Source: Leptospira montravelensis (GTDB lineage Bacteria; Spirochaetota; Leptospiria; Leptospirales; Leptospiraceae). Taken from it: a stretch of 64,000 nucleotides of DNA. The first letter of the stretch is position 1, and the number at the start of each line of letters is the position of its first letter. The stretch is from NCBI RefSeq assembly GCF_004770045.1, contig NZ_RQFO01000004.1:248001-312000 (forward strand), in the 5' to 3' direction. Below the pieces are notes generated by a model. The model was given only the letters and a program-made list of their open reading frames with translations, was not told where the DNA came from and ran no database searches. This document shows positions 21,766 to 32,049 of the stretch, piece after piece. A program made the translations under genes and the position numbers.

Positions 21766-23049
21766 ATGCGATTTCAAGAAGACTCTATTGATTGTGTGGA
21801 TTTCATTCTAAAAAAGGATGAAGTTTTGACCATCATCTTAGGTGGGGGGAAGGGAACTCGTTTATTACCTTTAACAGAAAAAAGATCCAAACCTGCTGTT
21901 AGTTTTGGCGGAAAATACAGGCTTATTGATATTCCTATTTCCAATTCCCTAAACAGTGGTTTCGAAAAGATTTTTATCCTCACACAATTTAATTCCTATT
22001 CTCTAAACCGTCATATTAACCGAACTTATGCGACTAACAATATCCACCAAAAAAGTTTTGTGGAGATCATAGCTGCTGAACAAACCGTTTCTAGTGCCAA
22101 TTGGTTTGAAGGTACAGCCGATGCCGTAAGGAAAGTTCTTCCTTACATCAGAGAACAAAAACCAAAGTATGTTTTAATCCTTTCTGGTGACCAACTTTAT
22201 AATATGGATCTTTCTGATTTTATGCAGAGCCATTTGATGGATCCTGAAACAGAAATATCTGTGGCCACCAATGCCATTCCCGAAGACCAAATTTATGGAT
22301 TGGGAATTGTTAAATCAGGAGTGGGTGGATTTATCCAGGAATTCATTGAAAAACCGCAAGAGGTAAGTCAAGTCGAATCCTGTCGTACAAAAAATGGTAA
22401 TTTCCTGGCAAATATGGGAATTTATATTTTTAATACATCTACTCTCATTGAAGTATTGGAAGATCGCAATATGGCTGACTTCGGAAAAGAAATTTTACCG
22501 AAAGCCATAAAAGAAAGAAAGGTAAAAGCCTACACTTACGACGGTTATTGGGAAGATATTGGAACGATCAAGGCATTCTACGAAGCCAATTTGATGTTAA
22601 CGGATCATATCCCCAAATTTAATTTATATCTGGAAAAAACACCGATTTATACTAGGGCAAGAGCACTTCCACCTTCCAAAATCAACCAGGCAGTGGTAAA
22701 CCAGGCACTTATTTCAGAAGGAACCATTTTAAACCAGTGTGAAGTACATAGGTCCATCATCGGTGTGCGCCAACTCATCGCATCCGGAACAAAGATTTAT
22801 GACTCCATCATTATGGGTCTGGACCACTACGGATACTTTGATAGGAAGTCTGGAAAGATCCCGATTGGAATAGGACCTAACTGCGAAATTCGACGGACAA
22901 TTGTCGATAAAGACTGCGCCATCGGCGCCAACGTGCGTCTGTTAAACGAACAAAATCTTCAGGAATATGAGGACGAATACATTCGCATTCGCGAGGGAAT
23001 TATCGTAGTACCTAGACATACTGCCATCCCTGATGGGTATTCCATATAG
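21766..23049 (+). CDS. glgC: Glucose-1-phosphate adenylyltransferase
   Basis: Makes ADP-glucose for glycogen synthesis. The 427-residue product has the nucleotidyltransferase motif GGGKGTRLLPLT (residues about 27-38), KPAVSFGGKYRLIDIPISN, the catalytic-region SGDQLY, YWEDIGT and a C-terminal left-handed beta-helix. The first about 20 residues are an extra leader compared with short homologues. It stands alone, 54 bases after purQ. Confidence 0.94.
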   Translation: MRFQEDSIDCVDFILKKDEVLTIILGGGKGTRLLPLTEKRSKPAVSFGGKYRLIDIPISNSLNSGFEKIFILTQFNSYSLNRHINRTYATNNIHQKSFVEIIAAEQTVSSANWFEGTADAVRKVLPYIREQKPKYVLILSGDQLYNMDLSDFMQSHLMDPETEISVATNAIPEDQIYGLGIVKSGVGGFIQEFIEKPQEVSQVESCRTKNGNFLANMGIYIFNTSTLIEVLEDRNMADFGKEILPKAIKERKVKAYTYDGYWEDIGTIKAFYEANLMLTDHIPKFNLYLEKTPIYTRARALPPSKINQAVVNQALISEGTILNQCEVHRSIIGVRQLIASGTKIYDSIIMGLDHYGYFDRKSGKIPIGIGPNCEIRRTIVDKDCAIGANVRLLNEQNLQEYEDEYIRIREGIIVVPRHTAIPDGYSI

Positions 23050-23071
23050 GTCAAATTGCCACATTTGGGTC

Positions 23072-23088
23072 AAAAATGAGTCATTTTT
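23072..23088. promoter_or_regulatory. Perfect palindrome between glgC and the EAL gene
   Basis: AAAAATGA at 23072-23079 and TCATTTTT at 23081-23088 are exact complements separated by one G. A one-base spacer fits a protein-binding operator better than a terminator hairpin, and no T-run follows. It lies 77 bases before the EAL gene. Confidence 0.35.
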
Positions 23089-23164
23089 CCTTGAAGTTGT
23101 CTTAAATTTGTGGATTTTGACTTGTCAGTTTCGAACATAGTTCTAGTTTGGACGAAAGGGAACC

Positions 23165-24403
23165 ATGTTCACAACGGAATCAACGGAAGGAAACCAGTTT
23201 TGGAACGAGACATATTTTGTCCCACATTTCCAACCCATTGTCAATGCCATCAATCGATCAATTTCAGCCTATGAAGTGCTCGGTCGACAGTTTAATCCTG
23301 AGGAAAACACTTACCATTCTTTGGGAGGACTCTTTCATAACCGGGATCAGGATCCGGTTCCCGTCTATAACATTGACAGGATCCTTAGGGAAAAGGCAGT
23401 TCAGACTTTAAAAGAAAGTAATCTTCGCACCAAACTCTTTTTTAATATGATGCCGAACTTTCTTTCTCGTGTGCATCATACAGACTTATTTGCAGAAAAT
23501 TTCCATATCATCCAACTCATCGAAAAATACGGAATTGATCGTAACCAAGTGGTGATCGAAATCACTGAAGATGAATTTGATGGCTCGATTGACCGACTCA
23601 TTCAAATTGTTCAAATCTTTCGGGACTATGGATTAAAAATAGCTATCGATGATCTGGGAACTGGATTTTCTAATTTGGAAAGAATTGGATACTTACACCC
23701 AGACATTATGAAAGTCGACATCCGCATTATGAGAGAAAGTTTGAATAAAAATTCTTTCAAACAAGTCCTCGGTGCGATTTCAGAAATGTCTCAAAAACTC
23801 GGAAGCCAACTTCTTTTTGAAGGGATAGAGACAGAAGAAGAGGTAAACCTTGCCCTTTCGATGGGAGCCAATCTTTTGCAAGGGTTTTATTTTTCGACCC
23901 CCAATCCGCATTTTCTCAATCGGAATACTTTCTCTGATAAAATGAAAACGGTTTTGGAAAACTTTTCTAGCGTTCGTTCCAAGGAACTCCGCGAAAAGGG
24001 CCTTAGAGAGCAGAAGATCATTGACCAACTCCAAGACTTATTTTACGAACTATCTGACACGAAGGAAGACGAGTTTTCCTACCGGTTTGGCCAGATTCTT
24101 AGTTCCTTACCTAGAGAAATCTTAAAAGTCTTTGTTTGTGACGCAGAAGGATACCAAATTACTCCCACTTACGATTTGGATCGAATGAATGGGGGGTACC
24201 TTGAAAGGTCCCGACAAATTGGAAACAATTACGCCTGGAAACCATATTTTTTAAAACATAAGGAAGAGTCAGAACGATTCCGCAAAAAATGGGGTGTCAC
24301 TTATCCACTCTATGACATCTCGAACCAAAACCAATATGTGATTTTTACTTTTTCGCTGATGAATGGTAAGATCCTGATTGCTCAGGTAGGTTGGTCGGAA
24401 TAG
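23165..24403 (+). CDS. EAL-domain c-di-GMP phosphodiesterase with C-terminal sensor-like domain
   Basis: Residues about 15-260 are an EAL domain. The signature reads EVLGR (37-41) in place of EALLR but keeps the catalytic Glu. The metal and c-di-GMP residues in NMMPNFL, EITEDEF, DDLGTGFSN, KVDIRIM and the EGIET, LLQGFYFS stretch are present, so hydrolysis of c-di-GMP is plausible. Residues about 275-412 form a separate C-terminal domain recalling the PAS-like domain of Bacillus YkuI. There is no GGDEF domain or membrane segment. It precedes the suf operon, but the 94-base gap holds a separate operator. Confidence 0.88.
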   Translation: MFTTESTEGNQFWNETYFVPHFQPIVNAINRSISAYEVLGRQFNPEENTYHSLGGLFHNRDQDPVPVYNIDRILREKAVQTLKESNLRTKLFFNMMPNFLSRVHHTDLFAENFHIIQLIEKYGIDRNQVVIEITEDEFDGSIDRLIQIVQIFRDYGLKIAIDDLGTGFSNLERIGYLHPDIMKVDIRIMRESLNKNSFKQVLGAISEMSQKLGSQLLFEGIETEEEVNLALSMGANLLQGFYFSTPNPHFLNRNTFSDKMKTVLENFSSVRSKELREKGLREQKIIDQLQDLFYELSDTKEDEFSYRFGQILSSLPREILKVFVCDAEGYQITPTYDLDRMNGGYLERSRQIGNNYAWKPYFLKHKEESERFRKKWGVTYPLYDISNQNQYVIFTFSLMNGKILIAQVGWSE

Positions 24404-24458
24404 AATCTTGTTTTTTTTGAGTGGTGCTTTTTCCTGGTAGAAGGGATTCGTCTAAAAT

Positions 24459-24473
24459 ATAGAATCATTCTAA
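24459..24473. promoter_or_regulatory. Fur/PerR-family-like operator before sufC
   Basis: ATAGAATCATTCTAA is a 7-1-7 inverted repeat with one mismatched pair; the inner TAGAAT-C-ATTCTA is perfect. The layout and bases resemble the PerR box (TTATAATNATTATAA), differing at three positions. It lies 25 bases before the sufC start in an AT-rich stretch where a promoter is expected. Iron- or peroxide-responsive control of the suf genes is inferred. Confidence 0.6.
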
Positions 24474-24497
24474 ATATATACAAAACAGGATACCACC

Positions 24498-25250
24498 TTG
24501 TCCGCTATTCTCGAAATTAAATCTCTACATGCCAATGTAGGGGACAAAACGATCCTCCGAGGGGTAAATCTCACGATCGGACCCGGTGAGGTTCATGCCA
24601 TTATGGGACCCAATGGGTCAGGGAAAAGTACTCTTTCCAATGTCATTCTCGGTCATCCCAAGTATACAGTCACATCAGGGGACATTCTCTTTAAGGGAGA
24701 GTCCATCTTAAATAAAACAACCGATGAAAGAGCAAGACTTGGACTTTTTTTATCTTTTCAATATCCGACAGCCTTACCTGGGGTAACCATTGGAAATTTT
24801 TTAAAATCCATTCTCAAAGCTCACCGTGGAAAAGAAGTTCCTGTGAAAGAATTCAAACAGGAATTAAAACAATCAATGGATTTATTAGAAGTTCCTCAGT
24901 CATTTATCGGCCGTTATGTGAACGATGGATTTTCTGGCGGTGAAAAAAAACGTGCCGAAATTTTACAGATGAGTTTGTTAAAACCAGTTTTATCGATTTT
25001 AGACGAAACGGATTCTGGACTGGATATCGATGCACTTCGAATTGTTTCGGAAGGAATTAACGCCAATAAAAATGGAGAACGTTCTATTCTCCTCATTACA
25101 CACTACCAAAGGATGTTAAACTATATTGTTCCTGATTTTGTACACGTGTTTGCTGACGGAAGAATTTTGGAAACAGGTGGAAAAGATCTTTCCTTAAAAT
25201 TAGAAGAAGTTGGTTACGATTGGATTTTGGAGAGAGAAGGGGTAAAATGA
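24498..25250 (+). CDS. sufC: Fe-S assembly ATPase SufC, TTG start
   Basis: SufC is the ABC-type ATPase of the SufBCD scaffold. The 250-residue product has Walker [10 protein letters not shown], the SufC-type signature [14 protein letters not shown] and the D-loop [14 protein letters not shown]. It starts at TTG 24498 with AGGA 7 bases upstream; no ATG is available near the conserved N-terminus. The stop overlaps the sufD ATG (ATGA). Confidence 0.95.
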   Translation: MSAILEIKSLHANVGDKTILRGVNLTIGPGEVHAIMGPNGSGKSTLSNVILGHPKYTVTSGDILFKGESILNKTTDERARLGLFLSFQYPTALPGVTIGNFLKSILKAHRGKEVPVKEFKQELKQSMDLLEVPQSFIGRYVNDGFSGGEKKRAEILQMSLLKPVLSILDETDSGLDIDALRIVSEGINANKNGERSILLITHYQRMLNYIVPDFVHVFADGRILETGGKDLSLKLEEVGYDWILEREGVK

Positions 25251-26404
25251 ATTCCTCACTCACAAAAAACCGATTGGTCCTTACAAAAGATAAACATACA
25301 GATTTCAAAAATTCTCTTTTAGATATTTGGAACCAATTAGAGATTCCTAAAGAATCGGATGAGTCTTGGCGAAAGTTTCCGATTGCTTCTGTGGATTGGA
25401 AAGAACTGCAATTTGATTCTGAAAATATTGCTACAAGCGGTTCTGAGAAGGAATACGAAGAATATTCCTTACCGGAAAAAACCATTGATTCTATCCTTTC
25501 TGCGCTTCTAAAATATACTCCAAAAAATTATTTTGCCTACCTTAGTTTGGTGACAGCTCCTTATTATGAGATTATTCTTTTGGATGAAGGTGAATCTATT
25601 TTTTCATTTGAGGAAGAAGGTGATGAACCTAGACATTCTGTAAGAATTTTTTATCTTCAAAAAGGCAAAACAAATAAAACAGAAATCCAACTGCAAAATT
25701 TTCATACTTCGGAAAACCTTCACATGTCTTCCTCTTTAGATTTTTTTATCGCAGAAGATTCTTCCTATTTAGAAATTTTAGATAGGGAAACAAGTGATAT
25801 GGATTTATATCGTTTCCGCAATGTTTGTCTTTTAACCCATTCTGATTCAAATATCAAATACCATTATTATCCTATCGGTGGTTTTCGTTCAAAATTATTT
25901 TTGGATGCACATTTACTTGGGAAAGGCGCTGAAGTAACGGTAGACGGTGTTTCTGCCCTTGGAGGAAGAAATTTAAAAGATTTGGATATGGAAATGTTTC
26001 ACCATGCAGACCATACCACAAGTAAAATCAGTTATAAAGCCATAGTTACCGATAAGTCACATCATATTTTTACAGGAAATTTAATCATTCCACCAAACTT
26101 AAAGAAGGTGACTGCTCACCAAGAATCTTTTAATCTTTCTTTAAATAAAAAAGCAAGGGCCGAGGCCAATCCGAAATTAGAAGTTTTAGCTGAAGATGTA
26201 TCTTGCACTCACGGTGCGACTGTGGGTGATATTGATGAAGAACAATACTTTTACCTTTTGTCTCGGGGTTTAACACCAGAAGACTCAAAGGCATTACTTG
26301 TGACTGCATTTTATGGTGAAACAATCCATTCCATAGGATTTTCTGAAGATGTGAAATTAGCTTTGGAAACGAGGATCAAAGAGATTCTAGTGGGAGGAAA
26401 ATAA
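25247..26404 (+). CDS. sufD: Fe-S assembly protein SufD
   Basis: The 385-residue protein has the right-handed beta-helix core of SufB/SufD. The ending [23 protein letters not shown], with the HGATVG motif, identifies SufD rather than SufB (which has HEAT). The start is the ATG at 25247 coupled to sufC. SufD joins SufB and SufC to build clusters. It overlaps the Rieske gene by one base (TAATG). Confidence 0.93.
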   Translation: MNSSLTKNRLVLTKDKHTDFKNSLLDIWNQLEIPKESDESWRKFPIASVDWKELQFDSENIATSGSEKEYEEYSLPEKTIDSILSALLKYTPKNYFAYLSLVTAPYYEIILLDEGESIFSFEEEGDEPRHSVRIFYLQKGKTNKTEIQLQNFHTSENLHMSSSLDFFIAEDSSYLEILDRETSDMDLYRFRNVCLLTHSDSNIKYHYYPIGGFRSKLFLDAHLLGKGAEVTVDGVSALGGRNLKDLDMEMFHHADHTTSKISYKAIVTDKSHHIFTGNLIIPPNLKKVTAHQESFNLSLNKKARAEANPKLEVLAEDVSCTHGATVGDIDEEQYFYLLSRGLTPEDSKALLVTAFYGETIHSIGFSEDVKLALETRIKEILVGGK

Positions 26405-26718
26405 TGGCCTTTAAAAAGTTAATCTCTATTTCGGAAGTTGGTGAAGGTAAGATGGCTGTTGTCAAAACCCGTCATTTTAACGTGGTAGTGACAAAAGTTG
26501 ACGGCGAATATTTTGCTTTCGAAGATTCTTGTACACATGATGGGGAAGAAATTTCCTGTGGAAAATTGGAAGGTTGTATCATCACTTGCCCAAGACATTT
26601 TGCAAAGTTTGATGTTCGTACAGGAAAAGTTTTGGCACTTCCAGCAACAGAACCATTGGTAATTTTCCCTGTGCGTGTTGTGGGGGAAGATTTGGAAGTG
26701 GATTTGGAGGCTGTATGA
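26404..26718 (+). CDS. Rieske-type [2Fe-2S] protein
   Basis: A 104-residue soluble Rieske ferredoxin with both cluster motifs: C-T-H in [10 protein letters not shown] and C-P-R-H in [11 protein letters not shown]. It resembles the small ferredoxin subunits of dioxygenases and nitrite reductase. Overlap with sufD and sufS shows that it belongs to the suf operon, where it may carry electrons for cluster assembly; that role is inferred. Confidence 0.92.
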   Translation: MAFKKLISISEVGEGKMAVVKTRHFNVVVTKVDGEYFAFEDSCTHDGEEISCGKLEGCIITCPRHFAKFDVRTGKVLALPATEPLVIFPVRVVGEDLEVDLEAV

Positions 26719-27959
26719 GTTTAGATCCTTACCAAATCAGAAAAGATTTTCCTATTTTGTCTCGTATTTTGCCAAATGGGAAACCTTTAGTTTATTTAGA
26801 TAATGGTGCTTCCTCTCAAAAGCCAAAATCGGTAATTGATGCAACGAACGAGTATTATGCTAACGATAATGCCAATATTCATAGAGGAGTGTACTACCTC
26901 TCTCAACATGCAACGGAACTTTTTGAACGCACTAGAATTAAAACCTCTCATTTTTTCCAAGCTCAATGTGCCAAGGCTATTATTTTCACTCGGGGTACAA
27001 CCGATGCTATTAATTTAGTAGCACAGGCCTGGGGTAGAACCAATATTTCTGAAGGGGATGAGATTGTTTTATCCGTTCAGGAACATCATTCCAATTTAGT
27101 ACCTTGGCAGATGTTAGCTTTAGAAAAAAAAGCCTTTTTGAAATTTATTCCCATTCACGAAGACACTACCTACGACCTGTCCAACTTAAACCAAATCATT
27201 ACTAAACGTACAAAACTTGTGGCCATTAGTCAAATGTCTAATGTTACAGGAACTGTTCATGATCTAACTGCGATTATTGAAAGGGTGCGCCAGGTGGGTG
27301 CAAAAATTTTGGTAGATGGAGCACAGGCTGCTTGTCATATGCCTATTCATTTAGTGGATATGGATGTTGACTTTTATGCATTTTCAGGTCATAAGATGCT
27401 CGGGCCTACAGGAGTTGGTGTACTTTTTGGTAAAGAAGAAATTTTAGAAGCTATGCCTCCTTGGTTAGGGGGCGGTGATATGATTGAGTCAGTGGAGTTA
27501 GAAAGTTCTACCTATGCCGCACTTCCTGCAAAACTCGAAGCCGGAACTCCCAACATTGCTGGTGTGATTGGATTTAGCCATGCGCTGGATTACTTACAAA
27601 AAGTGGGAATGAAGAATATCAAAGAACATGAACGGATGTTAACTGAATATGCTTTGGACCAACTTAATCGAATTGGAGGTCTTCATATTTATGGAACCGA
27701 AGATTTGGACAAACGAGGCGGAGTTGTTTCTTTCACAATGGACGGAATCCATCCCCACGATGTAGGATCAATATTAGATGAAGAAGGCGTGGCTATACGA
27801 GTAGGTCACCACTGTTGCCAACCTTTAATGAAACAGTTATCTATTCCTGGAACATGTCGTGCCTCTTTTTATCTTTATAACACTAAGGAAGATATTGATG
27901 CGTTAGTTCATGCAATTGACAAGGTGAAATCAATATTTGGTCGTGTCGCAAGAAAGTAG
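26715..27959 (+). CDS. sufS: Cysteine desulfurase SufS
   Basis: A 414-residue class V PLP enzyme that takes sulfur from cysteine. The PLP lysine is Lys 227 in [11 protein letters not shown] and the persulfide-forming cysteine is Cys 381 in [11 protein letters not shown], the short-loop arrangement of the SufS group that needs SufE or SufU. The EHHSN segment is also typical. It overlaps the Rieske gene by 4 bases. Confidence 0.95.
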   Translation: MSLDPYQIRKDFPILSRILPNGKPLVYLDNGASSQKPKSVIDATNEYYANDNANIHRGVYYLSQHATELFERTRIKTSHFFQAQCAKAIIFTRGTTDAINLVAQAWGRTNISEGDEIVLSVQEHHSNLVPWQMLALEKKAFLKFIPIHEDTTYDLSNLNQIITKRTKLVAISQMSNVTGTVHDLTAIIERVRQVGAKILVDGAQAACHMPIHLVDMDVDFYAFSGHKMLGPTGVGVLFGKEEILEAMPPWLGGGDMIESVELESSTYAALPAKLEAGTPNIAGVIGFSHALDYLQKVGMKNIKEHERMLTEYALDQLNRIGGLHIYGTEDLDKRGGVVSFTMDGIHPHDVGSILDEEGVAIRVGHHCCQPLMKQLSIPGTCRASFYLYNTKEDIDALVHAIDKVKSIFGRVARK

Positions 27960-28365
27960 TTTTTCAGACTACCTCCGTTGGAAGTCCTTAGCGGTTTGGG
28001 AAAAACCTACTTCCGAACATCAGATGGTGAAGGGATTAAATCCCCTTTGCGGTGATGAAATCATAATCTACTATTGCCTTTCCGAAAATAATACGATCGA
28101 AATTTTGGGTTTAGGCGGTGAGTCTTGTTCTATTTGTTCTGCGGCAGCTGGTTTTCTTTTTAGAAATCAAAATCATTTTCAGAGAAACCAGATCCAGTCT
28201 TACCTAACAGAAAGGAAAAAATTTTTGGATGGAGAGGATTCTAGCTTGTTTCAAGATTTTGAAGAGGTATCCTTTTTTAGAACCTTACGTTCTCATCCTG
28301 GTCGATATCGTTGTGGGCTTTTGCCCTGGCAAACTTTAGTAAAATTGAATGAGGAAAAGAAATGA
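27937..28365 (+). CDS. sufU: SufU-type sulfur-transfer protein
   Basis: A 142-residue IscU-fold protein. The three ligand/acceptor cysteine sites are in NPLCGDE (Cys 38), GESCSICSA (Cys 63) and the C-terminal YRCGLLPW, as in SufU, the zinc protein that accepts persulfide from SufS. The start is uncertain: TTG 27937, 10 bases after AAGGTG, is favoured over GTG 27943. It overlaps the end of sufS. Confidence 0.88.
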   Translation: MVVSQESSFSDYLRWKSLAVWEKPTSEHQMVKGLNPLCGDEIIIYYCLSENNTIEILGLGGESCSICSAAAGFLFRNQNHFQRNQIQSYLTERKKFLDGEDSSLFQDFEEVSFFRTLRSHPGRYRCGLLPWQTLVKLNEEKK

Positions 28366-28685
28366 TTCGTGATCCTGAAACAGAAAAAGAATGGGAAGTA
28401 TACCACAGTGTTCGTATGGTAGAAGATCCAGAAATCGGTATTTCTCTCATTGAGCTTGGATTGATTTATGATATCAAAGTTGAAGGAGAAAAAGCTGATA
28501 TCACAATGACTTATACATCCCTTGCTTGCCCGGCTGGCCCTCAAATGAAACAAGACATTGAAAACCACAGTCTTCGGGTGGATGGGATTAGCGAAGTGGT
28601 TGTTAACGTAGTTTGGAATCCCAAATGGGATCCACGTATGATGGCTAGCGAAGAAGCCAAAATGCAAATGGGGATTTTCGATTGA
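28362..28685 (+). CDS. sufT: SufT-like DUF59/MIP18 family protein
   Basis: A 107-residue protein of the MIP18 (DUF59) type, with the family's [17 protein letters not shown] near residues 26-42 and the [11 protein letters not shown] loop containing its conserved Cys. Such proteins help deliver Fe-S clusters. The start overlaps the sufU stop (ATGA) and its end overlaps the next start by 4 bases, so it is in the operon. Confidence 0.9.
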   Translation: MIRDPETEKEWEVYHSVRMVEDPEIGISLIELGLIYDIKVEGEKADITMTYTSLACPAGPQMKQDIENHSLRVDGISEVVVNVVWNPKWDPRMMASEEAKMQMGIFD

Positions 28686-30442
28686 GTTTCCTATTACGAC
28701 CAAGTTATTGGTTGGTAATTTTATTTTTATTTAACGGCTGTGAATCGATTCCCTTCCTCAAAGGTTCCTACACAGAAAAATTAGAATCCAGTGTTACAGT
28801 TCCTCAAATTGAAGGTGCTTCTGAAAAACGTGATAGATATGAATTTTCAGGAAAAGAAATCATCATTTCTTCTGACCATCCCTTGGCTTCACAAGCGGGT
28901 ATGGAAGTTTGGAAACAGGGTGGTAATGTAGTCGATGTTTTTACTGCCTCTAGTTTTGCCATCTCTGTCCTTCGGCCCCATTCAACAGGCCTTTTGGGTG
29001 GAGGATTTGCAATCGTTTATTTGCCATCCAAAGGTAAATGGGCCTATGACTTTCGAGAACGTTCCCCCAAAAAAGGAACTGCTTCTTTTTTCTTAAACGA
29101 AGATGGAACCGTCATTCCAGGAAAAACTTTAAAAGGAGCATATAGTGCCGCAGTTCCTGGTAATGTTCAGGGGATCTTACAAATCCAAAAACAACATGGA
29201 AAGTTACCACTCAGTGTAGTCATTGCACCAGCGCTTCGTTATGCGAAATCTGGTTTTTCTGTTTATGGAGATTTGGCTGGGGCCGTAACCAAAACTTGGC
29301 CCTCTATGAATCAAACCATGCAAAAAGTATTTGGGATTGACAACCGCCCCATCAGGGAGGGTGAACTTCTCATCCAGGAAGACCTTTCAAAAACATTAGA
29401 TAGAATTATTCAAAACGATAAACTTGAATTTCTGGAAGGGGAAACTATACAAAAGATATCCGAGTATTATACTGCTTATGAAAATTTTATCAGTACAGAG
29501 GATTTTAAAAATTACCAAGTTAAGGTAAGTGAACCTCTCATGAGTTCCGTTTGGGGACATACGATTTTGACAATGCCTCCTCCTAGTTCTGGGGTTCATC
29601 TTGTTACCATGATGAATTTGTATTCAGAGATGCAAAAAAGGAATACCTTTCCCAAAGGTGATGTTGGTGAAATGATTCGTATTACGGAAGCTATGCGAGT
29701 TGCCTACAGGGACCGAGCAGAACTTGGAGGAGATCCTGTTTATACGAATGTCCCTGTTCCTAAACTTTTGTCGCAAGGTTATTCTAAAGAAGAAACGAAT
29801 GAGATAGAAAAGAAAGTGGTGTCAGGAAGTTGGCCAGCCGTTCAAGAAGAAGGAAAGAAACCAGAGTCATATAATACGACTCATATTTCAATTTTAGATA
29901 AAGACGGAAATGCAGTTTCCACAACTCAGTCCGTGAACGGGATTTTTGGTGCCGGTCAAATGGTACCAGAAACAGGTCTTGTTCTTAATAATACAATGGA
30001 TGATTTTGCGGTCGCTCCCGGTGTCCCGAACCTTTATGGCCTTGTTGGATCCAAAGCCAATGCCATTGAACCTGGTAAAACTCCACTTTCGAGTATGTGT
30101 CCAACGATCCTAATTGATGGCTCGGGCAAAACTAAAATGGTGATTGGTGCCCCGGGAGGTTCCCAAATCCCAACTTCGATTTTTAACACTTTGTATCGCT
30201 ATCTAATTAAAAAACACGATCTTTATGAGAGTGTCTCCTACCCAAGAATCCACCATCAATTTAGCCCTGATCGTCTTTTTTTGGATCCTGAAATAAAACC
30301 TACGTATCCCCAGTCGGATTTACCCTTTTATCAAGTCCAATATATTAGGCATCGTGCTAAAGTATTTGCCGTAACAAGGGAAGGAGACCTCTTAATTGGG
30401 GTGTCGGATCCCAAAGGGGAAGGAGTCCCTTTAGGTTTTTAA
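28682..30442 (+). CDS. ggt: Gamma-glutamyltransferase, predicted lipoprotein
   Basis: The 586-residue Ntn-hydrolase cleaves the gamma-glutamyl bond of glutathione. Self-cleavage would occur before the Thr in NTTHISILD (Thr 399). The [11 protein letters not shown] and [12 protein letters not shown] segments of the active site are also present. The N-terminus is a lipoprotein signal ([11 protein letters not shown]), so it should be anchored outside the cytoplasmic membrane. TTG 28682, overlapping the sufT stop, is the probable start. It precedes the two glutathione synthesis genes. Confidence 0.93.
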   Translation: MSFLLRPSYWLVILFLFNGCESIPFLKGSYTEKLESSVTVPQIEGASEKRDRYEFSGKEIIISSDHPLASQAGMEVWKQGGNVVDVFTASSFAISVLRPHSTGLLGGGFAIVYLPSKGKWAYDFRERSPKKGTASFFLNEDGTVIPGKTLKGAYSAAVPGNVQGILQIQKQHGKLPLSVVIAPALRYAKSGFSVYGDLAGAVTKTWPSMNQTMQKVFGIDNRPIREGELLIQEDLSKTLDRIIQNDKLEFLEGETIQKISEYYTAYENFISTEDFKNYQVKVSEPLMSSVWGHTILTMPPPSSGVHLVTMMNLYSEMQKRNTFPKGDVGEMIRITEAMRVAYRDRAELGGDPVYTNVPVPKLLSQGYSKEETNEIEKKVVSGSWPAVQEEGKKPESYNTTHISILDKDGNAVSTTQSVNGIFGAGQMVPETGLVLNNTMDDFAVAPGVPNLYGLVGSKANAIEPGKTPLSSMCPTILIDGSGKTKMVIGAPGGSQIPTSIFNTLYRYLIKKHDLYESVSYPRIHHQFSPDRLFLDPEIKPTYPQSDLPFYQVQYIRHRAKVFAVTREGDLLIGVSDPKGEGVPLGF

Positions 30443-30455
30443 ACCATTCTAAAAC

Positions 30456-32048
30456 ATGAAACGTAAGTTACTAACATCAACAAAAAAAAATTCCACACGT
30501 AGTTTATTGTCAGAAGAGTATCGGTCTTGTTTACTTAGCGCCAAACATGGATTAGAGAGAGAAAGTGTGAGAGTTGATGGTAGATCAATTTTATCTAACA
30601 CTCCTCATCCAAAAGCTTTGGGTTCGAGTCTTACTCATCCACTCATCAAAACAGATTTTGCAGAAGCACAAATTGAATATGCAACTAATATCCATAAATC
30701 CATACCAGATGCTTTAAATGAACTTACGGAGTTACATGCTTTTACTGCACGCAATTTAGGATCGGAATACCTTTGGCCTTTTAGTATGCCGCCGGTTTTA
30801 CCCGCTGAAAATAAAATTGAAGTGGGAAATTACGGAACTTCAACAGAAGGAAGGAAAAAAATAATATATCGAAATGGACTTGGACATCGTTACGGAAAAA
30901 AGATGCAAACCATTTCGGGAGTACACTACAACATCTCATTTGATACTTGTATGTTATCTGTTGTTTCAGAAAAAAGATTTAAGAAACCACTTACTCGTGA
31001 AACAAAATCTCAAATATATTTTGATACCATTCGAAATTTCTATCGCATATCCCCAGCACTTTTATATTTATTTGGATCCTCAAGTTTAACAGACATTACC
31101 TTTACCGATGAAAACAAGTTAATTCGTAAAACTGACTCTAAAACGCTGAAAGCTCCCTATGCAACGACACTTCGGTTGTCTAGCATTGGTTATACGAGTA
31201 AAGTTCAAGGTAAATATCCGATTTCTGTAAATTCATTGGAAGAATACGCAAAAAATATGTGTCATGTGGTTTCGAAGTCATATTCTGCTTATAAACAGTT
31301 TAATGGCAAACCTACAAACCAATTGAATGATCATATTTTGCAATTAGAAAATGAATATTATTCATTAGTTCGCCCTAAACAAGTTCCTAAAGGTGAGGAA
31401 AGAGTTGTGGATGCTCTTATGGAAAGAGGGGTCGAATATTTAGAAATTAGGCTTTTGGATTTAGATCCATTTTCTGCTATTGGAGTAGAAGAAAACCGTC
31501 TCTATTTTTTACATATGGTTTTGTTATATTGTATGTTAAATGAATCACCTAAAGCCGATTTGTTGGAAATGGCAGATTGGCGGAAAAATCAGGAATTAAC
31601 TACTTGGTTTGGTAGGAAAGAGGAAACCAAAATTAAGTTTTTTGGCGAAGAGGTGCCTTTACGTGAACTTGTTTACCAACTCTTTGTTGAAATCCAACCT
31701 ATCGCTGACCTATTAGATGAAAATGATGCGAGTGGCCCTTTTAGTAAAGCTTGGGAAGCACAATGGGAAAAGTGGATCGATCCTAGCCAATTGGGTTCAG
31801 GAATGTCCGAGTTAGATTTAGAAATCCATAAATCTAGTTTTCGTGAGTTTGGACTCACTTTAGCAAAATCTCATAAAGAAGAACTGTTAAGTTATCCACT
31901 TTCTCCAAACAAAATCAAATATTACGAAGACCTCAGTATCCAGTCAATTTATGAGCAACAGAAAATTGAAACATTAGAAGGCAGTCATTTAAAGAAAAAT
32001 CAAAAGCCCATTCAGATTAAACCTTTAAAACTATGTAGTGGAGTTTGA
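30456..32048 (+). CDS. gshA: Glutamate-cysteine ligase, class I type
   Basis: A 530-residue ligase making gamma-glutamylcysteine. It shows the class I pattern: KHGLERESVRV near residue 30, TDFAEAQIEYAT, the WPFSMPP segment, GNYGTS, YRNGLGHRYGKKMQTISGVHYN and YLEIRLLDLDPF. It resembles the N-terminal part of the bifunctional GshF. It lies 13 bases after ggt and one base before the ATP-grasp partner. Confidence 0.9.
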   Translation: MKRKLLTSTKKNSTRSLLSEEYRSCLLSAKHGLERESVRVDGRSILSNTPHPKALGSSLTHPLIKTDFAEAQIEYATNIHKSIPDALNELTELHAFTARNLGSEYLWPFSMPPVLPAENKIEVGNYGTSTEGRKKIIYRNGLGHRYGKKMQTISGVHYNISFDTCMLSVVSEKRFKKPLTRETKSQIYFDTIRNFYRISPALLYLFGSSSLTDITFTDENKLIRKTDSKTLKAPYATTLRLSSIGYTSKVQGKYPISVNSLEEYAKNMCHVVSKSYSAYKQFNGKPTNQLNDHILQLENEYYSLVRPKQVPKGEERVVDALMERGVEYLEIRLLDLDPFSAIGVEENRLYFLHMVLLYCMLNESPKADLLEMADWRKNQELTTWFGRKEETKIKFFGEEVPLRELVYQLFVEIQPIADLLDENDASGPFSKAWEAQWEKWIDPSQLGSGMSELDLEIHKSSFREFGLTLAKSHKEELLSYPLSPNKIKYYEDLSIQSIYEQQKIETLEGSHLKKNQKPIQIKPLKLCSGV

Positions 32049-32049
32049 A

